Source: Haplosporangium gracile (taxonomy: Eukaryota; Mortierellomycota; Mortierellomycetes; Mortierellales; Mortierellaceae). Taken from it: DNA of 64,000 nucleotides. Numbering within the stretch: position 1 is the first letter of the stretch; the number at the start of each line of letters is the position of its first letter. This document shows, one piece after another, positions 33,357-44,588 of this stretch. Location: NCBI GenBank assembly GCA_015499985.1, contig JAAAUF010000009.1, positions 1 through 64,000 on the forward strand, read 5' to 3'. Both the position numbers and the translations under genes were made by a program. The notes under the pieces were generated by a model. The model did no database searches. It was not told where the DNA came from and was given only the letters and a program-made list of their open reading frames with translations.

Positions 33357-35834
33357 TTATAGAAGAGTTGGAGATGAAAAGGTCAAGAACTCTTCTCCCT
33401 CCTCTTCCTCCTCTTCTACCTTCTTCTTCTCACCCTCGAGTTCTTGATCGGTCTTTCTTCCATTCGTTTGTTCCTCTCCATCGGTAGTTATCGCTAATGC
33501 GGCAAGAAGGAACTCTTTCCGTTTCCGCTCAGCCTCCAATTGCTCTTCTGCGGCCACCGCCGAAGCTGTCCTGAATGCGCTTGGAGGGAGGTAGTAGCAT
33601 GACGGAAGCTGCTGCTGCTGCTGCTGTTGTTGTTGTGAATAGAGCGGATGCAGTGGATGTGACATGGGGGCTGAGGATGATGTTGCTGAGCCTTGTGTCT
33701 GAAGCTGTGTCTGATGACTCTGAGGATGACGAATATGAGGATGCGGAGGATATTGTTGTTGCTGATATGGACTCGTCGTGTTCGTAGTTGTAGTTCCAGT
33801 AGCCATCGTAGAAGCCGGTGTCCTCCGACCAAAAAGATCGACAGTCCCATTATGGTTTCCCCCAACTATTCCACGGTACTGCTGCTGCTGCATCTGGGTT
33901 TTCGGTGTTTGGACTTGATTCAATTCGCCCGTCGTCGGCAGCGGACAAAAGTTTGTAAGATGTTGCAAGGCACTCATCGACCCTCTCGAAAACTGTTGCT
34001 GCTGCTGTTGATGTAGGAGATGTTGCTGCTGTTGTTGATGGTGGTGGAGTACCCAGCGTTTCCGTAATTTCTGCTGTTTCTCCTGGTGAGCATACAGTCG
34101 CCTCTGGATCTCGAGCGGCGTCAATGCACCCATCGATGCCGTTATTGCTGAAATATCCTGCGCCGTGACAACTTTGTCCAGAGGGTCCTGTTGTTGTTGC
34201 TCCTGGTTCAGAGAATAATAATCATATGCGTCTTCTTCATCCAATTCATCTCCTTTCTGAATTCTATGGGCCATAGTAGCTGGTACTGGCGCTGGTGAGG
34301 ATAGTGAGGATGATCGCATCGCAAAGGCGGGAGAGGAGGAAGAGGAAGACTTGTTGGATCCACGCGGGGATTGTGATTGTGATTGAGACGCGGAGGAAAA
34401 TGATACTGATCCAGGGCCTGGCACGGGTGTGACCAACGATGACGACGAATGGGACCGTGAGATCACTGCCGTGTCGAAGCTTGGGCGACTACTGCTGCCA
34501 CTCTTCTTCTGCTTCTGAAGTGCCGCGGGAGGACCATTGTTTCCTAGTCGCGAGTTGTCGTTTGATGCGGTATCCATCGATTCCGACTTGACGCCACCAA
34601 CACCAACACCACCACCACCACCACCACGGTCAAGATCCTCCACCATCTCCTTCTGGGACCTCTTCCTACTGCTGGAAAATAGTGGTGGCACCAAGCGATG
34701 CCGGACATCCGGCGAGTCCTCTCCATGCTTGATCGACGCCTGTTGTTGATGTTGTTTGCCGCTAACGCTAACAGCCAACCCAATTTTAGCCGCCTTACTC
34801 TCATCCACCGCGGCACTAGCAGAAGCAGTACAAGCACCTATTCCTCGAAGCTTAGAGCTAACGACATTTGGCTCAGGCCCAGGCGAAAGATCGAGAACCA
34901 TCCCAGAACTGGTCGACGTCAGCAGAGGCGAATGAACCGTCATCGATTTCTTGAACGCCTCTTGGAACGATCTTGCGGCATTGCGCCCAGCCGCCATCGC
35001 CATCTTGGCGTTCTTTGTCGTCGGGGTATAAGGTGATGTTGAGGTCGTAGAATAGGCCGGGAATGAAGGAATCGCCAAAGTTGAAGCGCGCCGTGAAGAT
35101 CGGGATCTAAATCGTCGAGTTGTATAACCGGAAGCGGCGACGGGGCTGTTACTGGAGCGCCGTAGATGCGCGACCGTATCTGGATCCATCCCACTACTAC
35201 TACCACCAAGAGCCAGACCCAAATGCGAATGCCGCCTCCGAGTAAGGTTGTCCGCAAATGACGACCCTCCACCACTATCAGCATCTCCCAAAAGCGAGTC
35301 GACAAAGGAGAGGTGCTGTGAGAGTGGAGAGTTGGACGAGAATGGTGTTGATGTCGAGGATGAGGAGGAGGAGGAATAGGGAGTCGATCGTGATATTGAA
35401 CCGGCTTGGACAGAATGGCGATAATACCGTTGTCCATCCATGTATCCTGTCGTCGTGATTGCGTCGAATTCTTGGTCTGATGATTTCACCATCCCAGAGT
35501 ATAATGCTCCATTGTAGGTGTTGTCTTGACTCCTCCTCCGATCATTATATCCCATCAACTGCTCGTCTTCGTTGTTGTCAATGCGGTGTCCCGAATGAAG
35601 CGCCAGGACCGACGAATCAGAGACGGTCAGTTTTGAGGTGAGGTCGGTATGTGAGGGCAAGACGACGAGTACTCGTCCAGACGTTGTCGAAATCGATGCT
35701 GAGCTAGAAGAGGTAGAGGAATGTGCTATTGCGGTGGTTGGAGTAAAGTGTGACGACAATGAGGTGGACTGTTGATTGTTGGTTGTTGGACCGCCCTCCT
35801 CGTTGGTGTTTTGTGCGGGCACTAGAAGAAGCAT
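33357..35834 (-). CDS. Large Ser/Gln-rich disordered protein of unknown function
   Basis: Long open frame, 825 residues from the ATG at 35834; I do not recognise it. No known domain is visible. It holds Ser/Thr tracts, polyGln (HHHQQQQQHLLHQQQQQQ and [11 protein letters not shown]), a Gly run and an acidic C-terminus. Less biased islands may be conserved: GRNAARSFQEAFKKSMTVHS, LTPLEIQRRLYAHQEKQQK (a predicted helix) and SALQHLTNFCPLPTTGEL. The frame is open upstream to 35975 but is a hydrophobic, pyrimidine-derived stretch there, so I treat that as leader. A splice acceptor just inside the ATG (CTTCTAG at 35822) makes a different 5' exon possible. The length of the open frame and the islands argue for a real gene; a transcriptional-regulator role is only suggested by composition. 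Confidence 0.6.
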   Translation of the reverse strand: MLLLVPAQNTNEEGGPTTNNQQSTSLSSHFTPTTAIAHSSTSSSSASISTTSGRVLVVLPSHTDLTSKLTVSDSSVLALHSGHRIDNNEDEQLMGYNDRRRSQDNTYNGALYSGMVKSSDQEFDAITTTGYMDGQRYYRHSVQAGSISRSTPYSSSSSSSTSTPFSSNSPLSQHLSFVDSLLGDADSGGGSSFADNLTRRRHSHLGLALGGSSSGMDPDTVAHLRRSSNSPVAASGYTTRRFRSRSSRRASTLAIPSFPAYSTTSTSPYTPTTKNAKMAMAAGRNAARSFQEAFKKSMTVHSPLLTSTSSGMVLDLSPGPEPNVVSSKLRGIGACTASASAAVDESKAAKIGLAVSVSGKQHQQQASIKHGEDSPDVRHRLVPPLFSSSRKRSQKEMVEDLDRGGGGGGVGVGGVKSESMDTASNDNSRLGNNGPPAALQKQKKSGSSSRPSFDTAVISRSHSSSSLVTPVPGPGSVSFSSASQSQSQSPRGSNKSSSSSSPAFAMRSSSLSSPAPVPATMAHRIQKGDELDEEDAYDYYSLNQEQQQQDPLDKVVTAQDISAITASMGALTPLEIQRRLYAHQEKQQKLRKRWVLHHHQQQQQHLLHQQQQQQFSRGSMSALQHLTNFCPLPTTGELNQVQTPKTQMQQQQYRGIVGGNHNGTVDLFGRRTPASTMATGTTTTNTTSPYQQQQYPPHPHIRHPQSHQTQLQTQGSATSSSAPMSHPLHPLYSQQQQQQQQQLPSCYYLPPSAFRTASAVAAEEQLEAERKRKEFLLAALAITTDGEEQTNGRKTDQELEGEKKKVEEEEEEGEEFLTFSSPTLL

Positions 35835-36194
35835 TTGAGACAACAAAAACAGGAAGAAAAAAAGGTAGAGATGGAGATGTTGCAGTAGGGATGGTTGAGA
35901 AAGACAGAGAGGAAGAGAGGACAGGAGTATCCAAGTAAGAGGATGGTGAACAAATAAACAGTGGTTGCAGAGCAAAGTTCAATTGGAGCAAAAGTGTGAA
36001 AAGCAAGAATACGAAAGGGAGATTTAAAGGGCAGCAGTAGCTACAAAAAGCAGATCGGGCAGAAACGCATAATAATAAACCTTCTGTCGTTCAATCCTGC
36101 AGAGATCGTTATTCGACGAACGGATCGTGTAGGTGCAGGATAGCAGTGCAGACTGGAATAATCGGATGACCCAGTCAACTCGTCAGTCATCTCG

Positions 36195-36236
<42 letters not shown>

Positions 36237-36781
36237 CTCTGGTCTCCCCTTCTCTCTGCTCTCCTTGGACGATCAGTCCTTTTGCGAATGTTGGTTTAAA
36301 GCATCAACTCAACATAACGCATTTTAAACCCAGGCAATAGGCAAGAGAAGCCTGAAAAATAAGGTTTGCATGGATCGCATAATCATTTGGAAACGCGATT
36401 TTCACTCTTTCTACAATTGGTTACCTTCATTGGGCTTCTCGTTGGGGATAGATATATCATGCCAGGGGCGACCAGGAAATGATCTCATGATGAAAGGATA
36501 TGATGAAAGGAGGAGAGGTACCCCCTTTTAGTCTATCCTACCAGTTAAAGCAACAGCATCCATTGGACTCATGGTACATAAGAAATGATACGCGTTTCTT
36601 TACTTGAGAAGACATAAAAATACATGCTAATGACACACATACACAGAAAACAAATGACAGACGGTAAAGATGGGAGGAAAGCAGTCGAGTGGGTATGTGC
36701 TGGGCTAAACAGAAAGAAAGAAAAAAAAAAAAGAGGAAGCGCAACGGATGAACAAATGCGTGAGAAAAAAAAATGAGGGCA
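35835..36781 (-). other. Intergenic region upstream of the Ser/Gln-rich gene
   Basis: About 950 bases. On the - strand the first 150 bases are pyrimidine-rich leader. A pure TC run lies at 36198-36233. The part near 36530-36780 is the 3' region of the capping-like gene. No gene seen. Confidence 0.5.
36198..36233 (+). repeat. TC dinucleotide microsatellite
   Basis: About 18 uninterrupted TC units, upstream of the Ser/Gln-rich gene. Confidence 0.95.
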
Positions 36782-39700
36782 TCACCAATTCGGCCCGCCA
36801 TGTCCATGTGGAACCTGGGAGCGGTAGTTAGGGTCATGTTCGGCAGGATGTCCACCGAGCTGTCCTTGTCGGGGAGAAGGGACTTTAGGACCGCCATTGT
36901 GGTGTGGAGGATGCATTCCATGGTGATGTTCCTGATCGTGTATCATTTTTTCTTGAGAAGGATGCTGCTGGTGTTGCGAATGGTAGTACTGTGGAGGGCC
37001 GTGTCGATAGTCATTCTGTTGTACTTGCTGCTGTTGCTGATGCTGCTGCTGTTGCTGGTGTTGTTGCTGTTGCTGGTGATGTGCGCCATACTGAGGATGG
37101 GAAGGATGCAGTCGCTGTGAAGGATGCTGAGGACGAGGTGAATGCGATGGAGGGACATGCTGCGCTTGCATTGTCTGTTGCGATCCATGCTCAAGAGGCA
37201 AGTGAGACATCGATCCTCGTCCTGCACTTGCAGGTCGCATGTGCTCTTCGCTCTGAAGGTGTTCAGCACTCACAGACGATCTTATGGGTCCGCCGCCAGG
37301 GTGAGGACGGTAAGATGGATCATGCGGTCCTGCAGACGGATGGTATGGTGGTCCATGAGACGCCGAGTGCCGCTCCTGCGCGGATGAAGGATGGGGCGAT
37401 TGAGAACCAAATCCAGTCGAACGACTTGAGCCATACTGGGGATCCTGTTCGTAATAGCCTTGGCTAGGGTGGCCTGAGGCAAGATCCTGCTGGCTCGCTC
37501 GAAACTGTAACCCTCCTTGCGATTGCTTATACAGACCCGGCGCAGGCTCTTCATGGACATTCTCCTGCTCCTGATGACGACCTGCATGCGAATGCTGAAG
37601 ATGCTGATGTTGAAGTTGCTGCTGGTGGAGTTGGTGCTGGTGATGTTGCTGCTGCTGGTGATGGGGATGGACGTTTTGAGGGACATTCTGTCTCTGGTCA
37701 TATCCGCCTGGAACACCACCTGGAGGCGGTGGTCCGTACGGTCCTGACTGCTGCTCAGCCGCAACCTTCTTCCTCGAAGCCGTGCTTGGGTTAGCCTGTG
37801 GCTGCTGTTGAGGGGACGGCTGGTAAGGAGGCTGATGCTGCGAGGGTGGACCAGGCCGAGGTTGTCCAGGCACTGCAGCAGGTGGGAGCTGAGGATAGCC
37901 ACGTGGGTATTGTTCCACCACTGGACTAGAGCCATGTGGTGGACCTGCCTTGTTCCGAACATTCGGGTGAGCGGGTCCCGGTGGCTGAACCTGTTCTGGT
38001 CCTTGTCCTGGTCCTGTTTTTGAAACTGATGAGTGCCTCGAGTGAGAAAGTCGTTCGGGTTTCGGTCGAGCGCCCTCCATCAAACCTCCATGACCAGGAG
38101 CGGCGTATTGATCTGGGTGAGGGGGCCTACCCATTGATGGTCCATGCTGAGACATGTCGGACCCTGAGAAATGGTGATTGGGTTGTTGATGTACGACTAC
38201 TGGACCCTCGCCACCTACCCGCCTCCCTCCGGCTGGCGGCGGACCTGCCGATGACTGGGGCTGACCCTGCATGGCCATTGGTTGCTGTGGTGGATGTTGC
38301 TGATTCGAACCTTGCTGTGACCATCTGTCCCCTGGGAAAGGAGGTCTTTGCTGTGAGACATGTGGAGGTGGTCGTGCCTGAGGGTGCAGCTGGGATTGTC
38401 GTATGTGATACTCATATTCTTCTGGAGTGCCGTTGAACGCCGGGTCCTGACTAGTCATGTCCTGAGATAGCTTTTGTTTCTTGGATAGTTGACGACGCGT
38501 CGGATTGGCCGCCATCATGGAGGGAGGCGCGCGAGGTGCCATTTGCGCTTCCTGATGATCCCGCATAGGATAGTCGTTGGCCATGTGAGGCTGGTCGGGA
38601 TAAGCCACGTGGTGCGCATGCACTCGCTGGACAGATTCCCTTGCCGTTAGGGTTCGTCGACTCCAATCGGGTGCTTCGGGACTTTGGGGGCGCTCCACTG
38701 GATCTTCGCCATGGCGATCACCCTCTGGGCTGGTCGGGTCGTCATTCAAGATGAACTGCAGTCGCGCTTTGGATTCTTTGACTGGCGGAGCCTCCTTGAC
38801 AGCCGATGAGCCGTTGCTACTGTTATTGTTGTGCTTCATCCACGAATCATCCATCTCCTGACGTGCTCCTGTTGGCGATGGGCGTTGCTGTCCTTGCGAG
38901 AATTGACCGTTCTGTCGATACTTAACACCAGACTGGCCGAGGGGTGGGACTTGAGGCGATGGGACTACCTCTGTCGGCAAGGGTCCTTGAGGTGGCCAGC
39001 CAATAGCTTGCGGCGTAATAATGGCAGTGACTACGGGTTTAAAAAAAATCCCAATATCAGAATGGGAACGGCGATGTTTCGGATCACCATGCTGGCCCAA
39101 ATCTAGACGCTTACTGTGAGGTTGGCCATAGCGACCGTCCGGCATAGCTTGCTGTTGAGAAACGCCTGGATCGAATCGAGAAGGGCTTGCAGGCCGGGAT
39201 TGCTGAAAACGATGATCCATCGAATTGATCCTCCTGTGTTGGCGGGGAGTGTCCTCTGCACGCAACATATCCATCTGCTCTCTAGAGTCAGGACAAGCTC
39301 CTCGTGGAAGCTGATCTCTGTAAACGTGGTCCTTGGGGACTTGTCCTCCTGTCGGGTCAATCTGTTCAATAGGCACAGGCTGCTGCTCTGGTCGATGTTG
39401 AGGTTTCACGTTGACTGGAGGAGTTTGCGCTGAATCCCCACGAGGACCAGATCGGGACTGTCGAGTTGCATAGGCAAGGCGCTGCTGCTGTTCCTGAGGT
39501 GATGACCCGACTCGCTGGCTAAGTTGACTCTGGCTTCGTAAGGCTGGACTGTCTGGATTCGACTGCCTGCCCTGTTGCTGGTTGATCTGCCGAATAGGTT
39601 GCGCACGTCGGTCCTGAGCCGGGGGTTCGATTATTTCCCGCGTCCGTTGCTTTGCTGACTTGTCTTTCTTAGTCCTAGATGACTCCTTGAACTTCTCGAT

Positions 39701-42700
39701 GTCCTCTAACAATCTCTTTTCCTTGGAAGTCTGAAACTCGAGCTGCCTCTCGAGCTTCGAAGATGCAGCAGCTCTGGCTATGGCCATGGCTCTAGCCTTC
39801 TCCTGATCTCCTGAAATATCATACGCGCCTTGCGCTGCCATGACGAATGCCGGGGTTGGAGACGGGTAGAGGGATTGAGTGGACGTTGGCATTGATGCAG
39901 TTCTAGATTCCGCCTTAACGATAGTTTCCCTCATTGAATCGTCGACTGTCGGCCTGCGTTGTGGTGGCGGTCCGCCACGGGACGTGTCGGTTACGTGTCC
40001 TTGTTCAATCTTGGGCGCGACATCCTCCATTTCTACATCCTCCTTCAACCCAGTGGCATTAGACCCACCAAGTGGTCGAGATGCTGGTTCGTCCGTTTCA
40101 TCCTTGACTTCGGTCATAGCGACGTCATCTCGATCAACAGGACCTTGGAATCGATAAGGTGGCACCTCATGCGCCAAGCTGGAGGCTTTAAGAGCCCTTG
40201 ATCCAGACGTTTGTTGGGGGCGGGCCCAAAGTTGCTGGTGGTCGCCGGGTTCTATTGTCGTACCTGGACTAGCGAGTGGCGAGAGCAATGGCGAGCCACG
40301 TTCTGCTCCATCAGGAGGGAACGACGACATGTTCATGGACTTGGGGGAAAGTGTCGAGGCAAGATTGAGTGAGCCAATTCCTGTCGTTACAGCTTCTGAC
40401 TTCGGTGACGGCTGCATGGCGTCGGAAAGCTTGCGACGTTGGGCAAGCGAATCATCCGGGCGATCCCCTGCCGATGAAGACGAAGCGACTGTCCGTTTCC
40501 CCAAGACAGGGGAGGGTTTGCTGGGATTGATATCTGACACCGATGGATTGCGTATAGGCTTGACGGTTGGAGATGTTATGGGAGGAATTGCTCCTGCTAT
40601 ATCGCTCGCCTGCGCGGTAGATTTCGTCTCAGTTCCAATCTCTTGTGCCGTCTTTTCGTTCGTATCTCGGTGTTGAGTGTTGGGCAAAGCAATATTGGCC
40701 AACGCAGTGTTGGGTACTGCAATGGCGAAATTGGGCAAGGCGATGTTGGGATGAGCAAAGGACACCGATGTTGGTAGCGAAGGCGTTCCCCCAGAGCGTG
40801 AAGTTTCAGCAATCGTGGGTGTTTGCGCAGGGGTCGGTGTCTGTGGTGTTTGGGGCGGCCGATCCTGTACGGATGATGTCGATGTGTTGGAAGACGCTGT
40901 ATTCATGCTTGTAGAGCCTTTTGACTCCTGTGATTTCGCCAATGCATTTGTCGTTGCTGAGGCGGCATCCTTGGCTCCTTCCACCGACACAACTGAACTC
41001 TTCCTTGACGATGGTCCCGGCCGTTGCGGCGTATCCAAGCTCGAGGAATCTCTACTGTCTCGTCGTTCAAACCCCAGCTTCACAGCCTTTTCGCCCAGCG
41101 GTGCTCTCGGAACAGGCGCGACGGTCATCCAAGACTTGATGGGCTGCAAGTGAGACTGCACCTGGGAGAGCTTGAGCGAATTCCTTGTAACGTTCGTTGG
41201 GGATGTGGTAACGGTTGCAGAGGAGCTTGAAGCGGCTGTCGTAGTTGTCGCAGCTGTTGAAGCTGGAGTAGTTGTCGCAGTTGGAGGGGTTATCGCAGTT
41301 GGAGGGGTTGATGCCGTTGTCGCTATCGTGGTTGCCGTTGTCGCCGTTATTGTAGTTGAAGTTGTTGTTGCGGTAGAGGCAGTTGCCGCGGTTGAAGAAG
41401 CTGTAGCTGCAGCGGTGGCCATTGAGACAGTAGAGGCAGTTGCTGTGTCTGCCGTAGTTGCAGGTTGAGATGTCGGGGACGTTGATTTTCCTTCAGAATT
41501 CAGTGCAAATTGTACTGGGGTGGAGGAAGCTGAAGAAGGGCTCGAAGTTTGTTGTTCTTGGTCCGAGTTCTTGGCGCCTGCGCCAGGTGGGTTCGGAGAG
41601 CACGGCTGAGACTGGTCCATCGATGACTGTCGCGGTTGGTATGGTGGAGGCTTGGGTGGCAATGGGTGAGAAAACGTTCCCGAGATGCTGGTAGGAAGTG
41701 AATTCAATGAACCATGCTCATCCATAGATGCTTTGCGCTCCCGATCTCTCCTGGAAAAATATCCTTGTGAACTAGAATGAGACGCCACTGAAGGGGATTG
41801 GAGGTAAAGCGAGCTGATAGCAGGAGTAAGAAGTGGTGCTTGGCTGTCGGCGTGGCTAATATGTGCAGTCGTGAAATATCAGAGCGAGGATTAGTAAAGT
41901 CGTCGTGAAATGATTGCTGGCAAACATACGCTTATCAATTCCTTGTTTTACCTGGAAGTGCTGTTGGAGATCGAGAGAGGACGCATTGGAGGGCGCTGAC
42001 TCGGCGCTGACGAATGCGCGTTTGATCCATTAGAAGACACTCCCGCCTCTCTTGCCTTCCACTGTCTCCGAATATGGTCGATACTCGCTTCCAACTAGGA
42101 AGCAATGCAGTCAGAATTGAAGAATACTGTTAATGGCCTGTTCAATTTGAAACACGACATATCTCTGTTGACCTTTCAGAATTGGCATTGAAATGACATA
42201 CCTGCTCCTTTGTTACAAGAGTCTCCAAATTCTTAACAAGTGCCAGGACAGTACTCTCCTCGTCGACATCCTTTTTGTCTTCCCGTATGCGATTAAAGCG
42301 CCAGCCGCCTGTCCGCGTTTCAAGTCCGTAGCCCTTCTCAAACATCTGTGTCTGCCATTGTGCATCCCACCTACAGTTGAAAAATGAGGACGCATTAGAT
42401 GTGTTCATTCGAACAGTTCGAATCTGATAAACAAGACCATGACGATTTCAGGAGAGTGCGTTGACGCTTACCAAAACTCCGCAATCCTTCCATCGGGAGA
42501 CGTCGTATGCCATCTACATGTCCATCAAATACAAATGTAGTTAGTTTAAAAGTCGTTTATGACTGAAAGTGAGTGAACGATGGTTCGGACCGAAACACTT
42601 ACTCGGCTGCCTGGACGGAATCTGGGGTAACATAGTCGTAGAACTTGCTACTTGGACCTTGCTTGACGTGAATGCAGTATAGTGGTTTTCGCTCCTTGCT

Positions 42701-44588
42701 CAATGTGACCTTGATTTGAAATTGCGCCGTCGTGTGTGATTTCCACTTGAGCCTATTCGACATTTTGTGAGGAAATGCCAATAGTTGTTAGAGAAGTGCA
42801 CTGACATCCTGCCCAGGCAAAAGAACCCTTGAGTTCAAAACTATTTCGGTATTGTGTCTCTTACAACTTCGGACTTGCTCCTGAGATGTACGGTTGCTTG
42901 ACTGGCACAAAGATTAAACCTTCAGCTCCCTGTTTTTGCTTCCTGCTTCCTGAAAGGATAATATTCAGACCGTACGACCTCTGCATCGTTTTACGCTCGA
43001 TTCTATGCAACAAAAGAAGGTCAGCGTTAGTAAAAAGGGAATAAATGTTTGTGCATGAGCTACATCTCATGATATCAATTTTGTAGATCGTTTTCTTACG
43101 TGAATGGCTCTTTCGCTTTGACATCGCTTGGCTTGCTGGCATGCACACCCAAAATATCCTGGTCCAACATCTATGCATCCCCAATTAACAAAATAAATAA
43201 GGATTAATAACACAAATCATATCATTCTTTGACAACAGACGTGCACAGAGCAATAAGCAACTGGACTTACACCCAGCCGCGAGCTATATGACCTTTGGGT
43301 GACATCTACTCCATTCAGAATCATTAAATCAAACACCAAAAACCGAAGTGTTGTCTATGACGCCGTATAAAAGTACAAAGTATAAAAGTTATGTCAGTTC
43401 CTGAAGTAGACGCTAATACAAGTTCATTTGCTCGTAAATTGATAAGTTTTCATGTTGTACCTTGTGCCCGTCGTGCTCGGTCACCATTTCCCCGTCTAAC
43501 AGAGTTTCATTTTGATATTTCGTTGGGTTGTCGCGGAGAGGGAGGAGGAGATGAGGGACAAATGAAATCTCGTTGTGTCGGTCAATCTAATTGAAAAATA
43601 ATTTGCAAACAAAAGAAGTGTTACATGGGTTCCTCTAGTTAGTTCCTAAGCTGTAGTAGTTTTTCAGTAATAATTGGTGAAGCAATAGGTTGTGTGTCCT
43701 TGGGGTACGAAAATCATACCAGAAAGCAGGCGGGGCCCTTGGGAGTGTTTGTGCTCAGCAGCATACATCGCACACTTGCGAACTTCTCTGTGACAAAATA
43801 TTCCTCGCTCGTCAGTTGTTGCATGTGAGATTGTTCGAAATCGACCGGATATGAACCAGGGAACCTGTTCGTAAAAAGCCATAAATAGTCAAAGAGGTGT
43901 TAGCCAATGCTGAATTGATGTGTCAAATGGTTCAAGGGCAGCCCAACCACCTCCTCCGCTCCTGTTCCGACTCTTTTCGAGTTCCATGCTGTGCAAAAAA
44001 AAAAAATGCATTGAAAATCACAGCGTGTCTGCGTGTGATGGAGGGCGAATTTTGCAGAGGTCCGCTGTCCCATTTATTCCGAGTCCTTATCCAGCTGCCA
44101 CTGACATGTTGACCTAATATTATCTCCTTTATGGCATAATCTTCATATAGTTGGATACCACGGTGCCTTGCGTCCAATTATTCATTGCACGTCGTCTCTG
44201 TTGAAATCTCATCCTGATGACAGTTGTTGCGTGCTCCGAGTTCTGGTGAATCCTGCACTTCATTAACTTAACGATATTTGGTGAAAGAGCGGTCATTGAA
44301 CGCCTCTGCATGAGTATTGAACGGATCTAGACTGGTGCATAGTCCTAGCTAAAGTCCTGAAGTCAAGTTCTCTTGTCCGTGAACGCACGAGTATCCTGTC
44401 GACGCACCATCTCCGCTAAAGACAAAAAAAAAAAAGAACATGAAATATATCTAGCAAACCTACCCTTCTGCTTTTGAGTGAAGAAGGGTCCTGATCCTTG
44501 ACTGCAGAACCTTGTGAAAACCTGGGTCAATCGGCATGCCGAATTCGAACGGCATTTGAGGTGTCGTGGAGCGTGGCGTCATGCTCAT
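36782..44588 (-). CDS. mRNA guanylyltransferase (capping enzyme)-like protein with altered active site and giant disordered tail
   Basis: Eleven exons (-): 44588-44464, 43864-43720, 43586-43461, 43354-43271, 43170-43100, 43002-42865, 42752-42603, 42513-42472, 42370-42202, 42094-41952, 41855-36782, giving 2088 residues with all phases consistent. Residues 1-398 align with the Ceg1/Pce1 family: FPGSYPVDF (usually FPGSQPVSF), YFVTEKFASVRC, FLIDRHNE, DGEMV, LRFLVFDLMILNG, EGLIFVPVKQPY, LLKWK and GWRFNRIREDK. Canonical enzymes have EKxDGxR at motif I, where Lys takes GMP. Here it is EKFASVR: Lys69 is kept but the Asp and Gly are lost, and motif IV has Glu for Asp. It may be a pseudoenzyme or a diverged paralog. 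The last exon adds about 1,690 residues of Gln/Pro/Ser/His-rich sequence with Thr/Ala/Ile runs, as if fused. The tail's frame has no ATG at its start and joins the upstream exon in phase, which favours one gene over two. Confidence 0.82.

Noticed and set aside
36782..41788. Separate gene for the Gln/Pro-rich tail starting at 41788
   Set aside because: The codon there is GTG, not ATG, and the frame continues upstream into an acceptor that matches the capping-like exon in phase; one fused gene is simpler.
44129..44311. - strand frame of 60 residues in the first intron of the capping-like gene, at first taken as a coding exon
   Set aside because: The intron from 44463 to 43865 joins HSKAEG directly to FPGSYPVDF in phase, so this frame is intronic.
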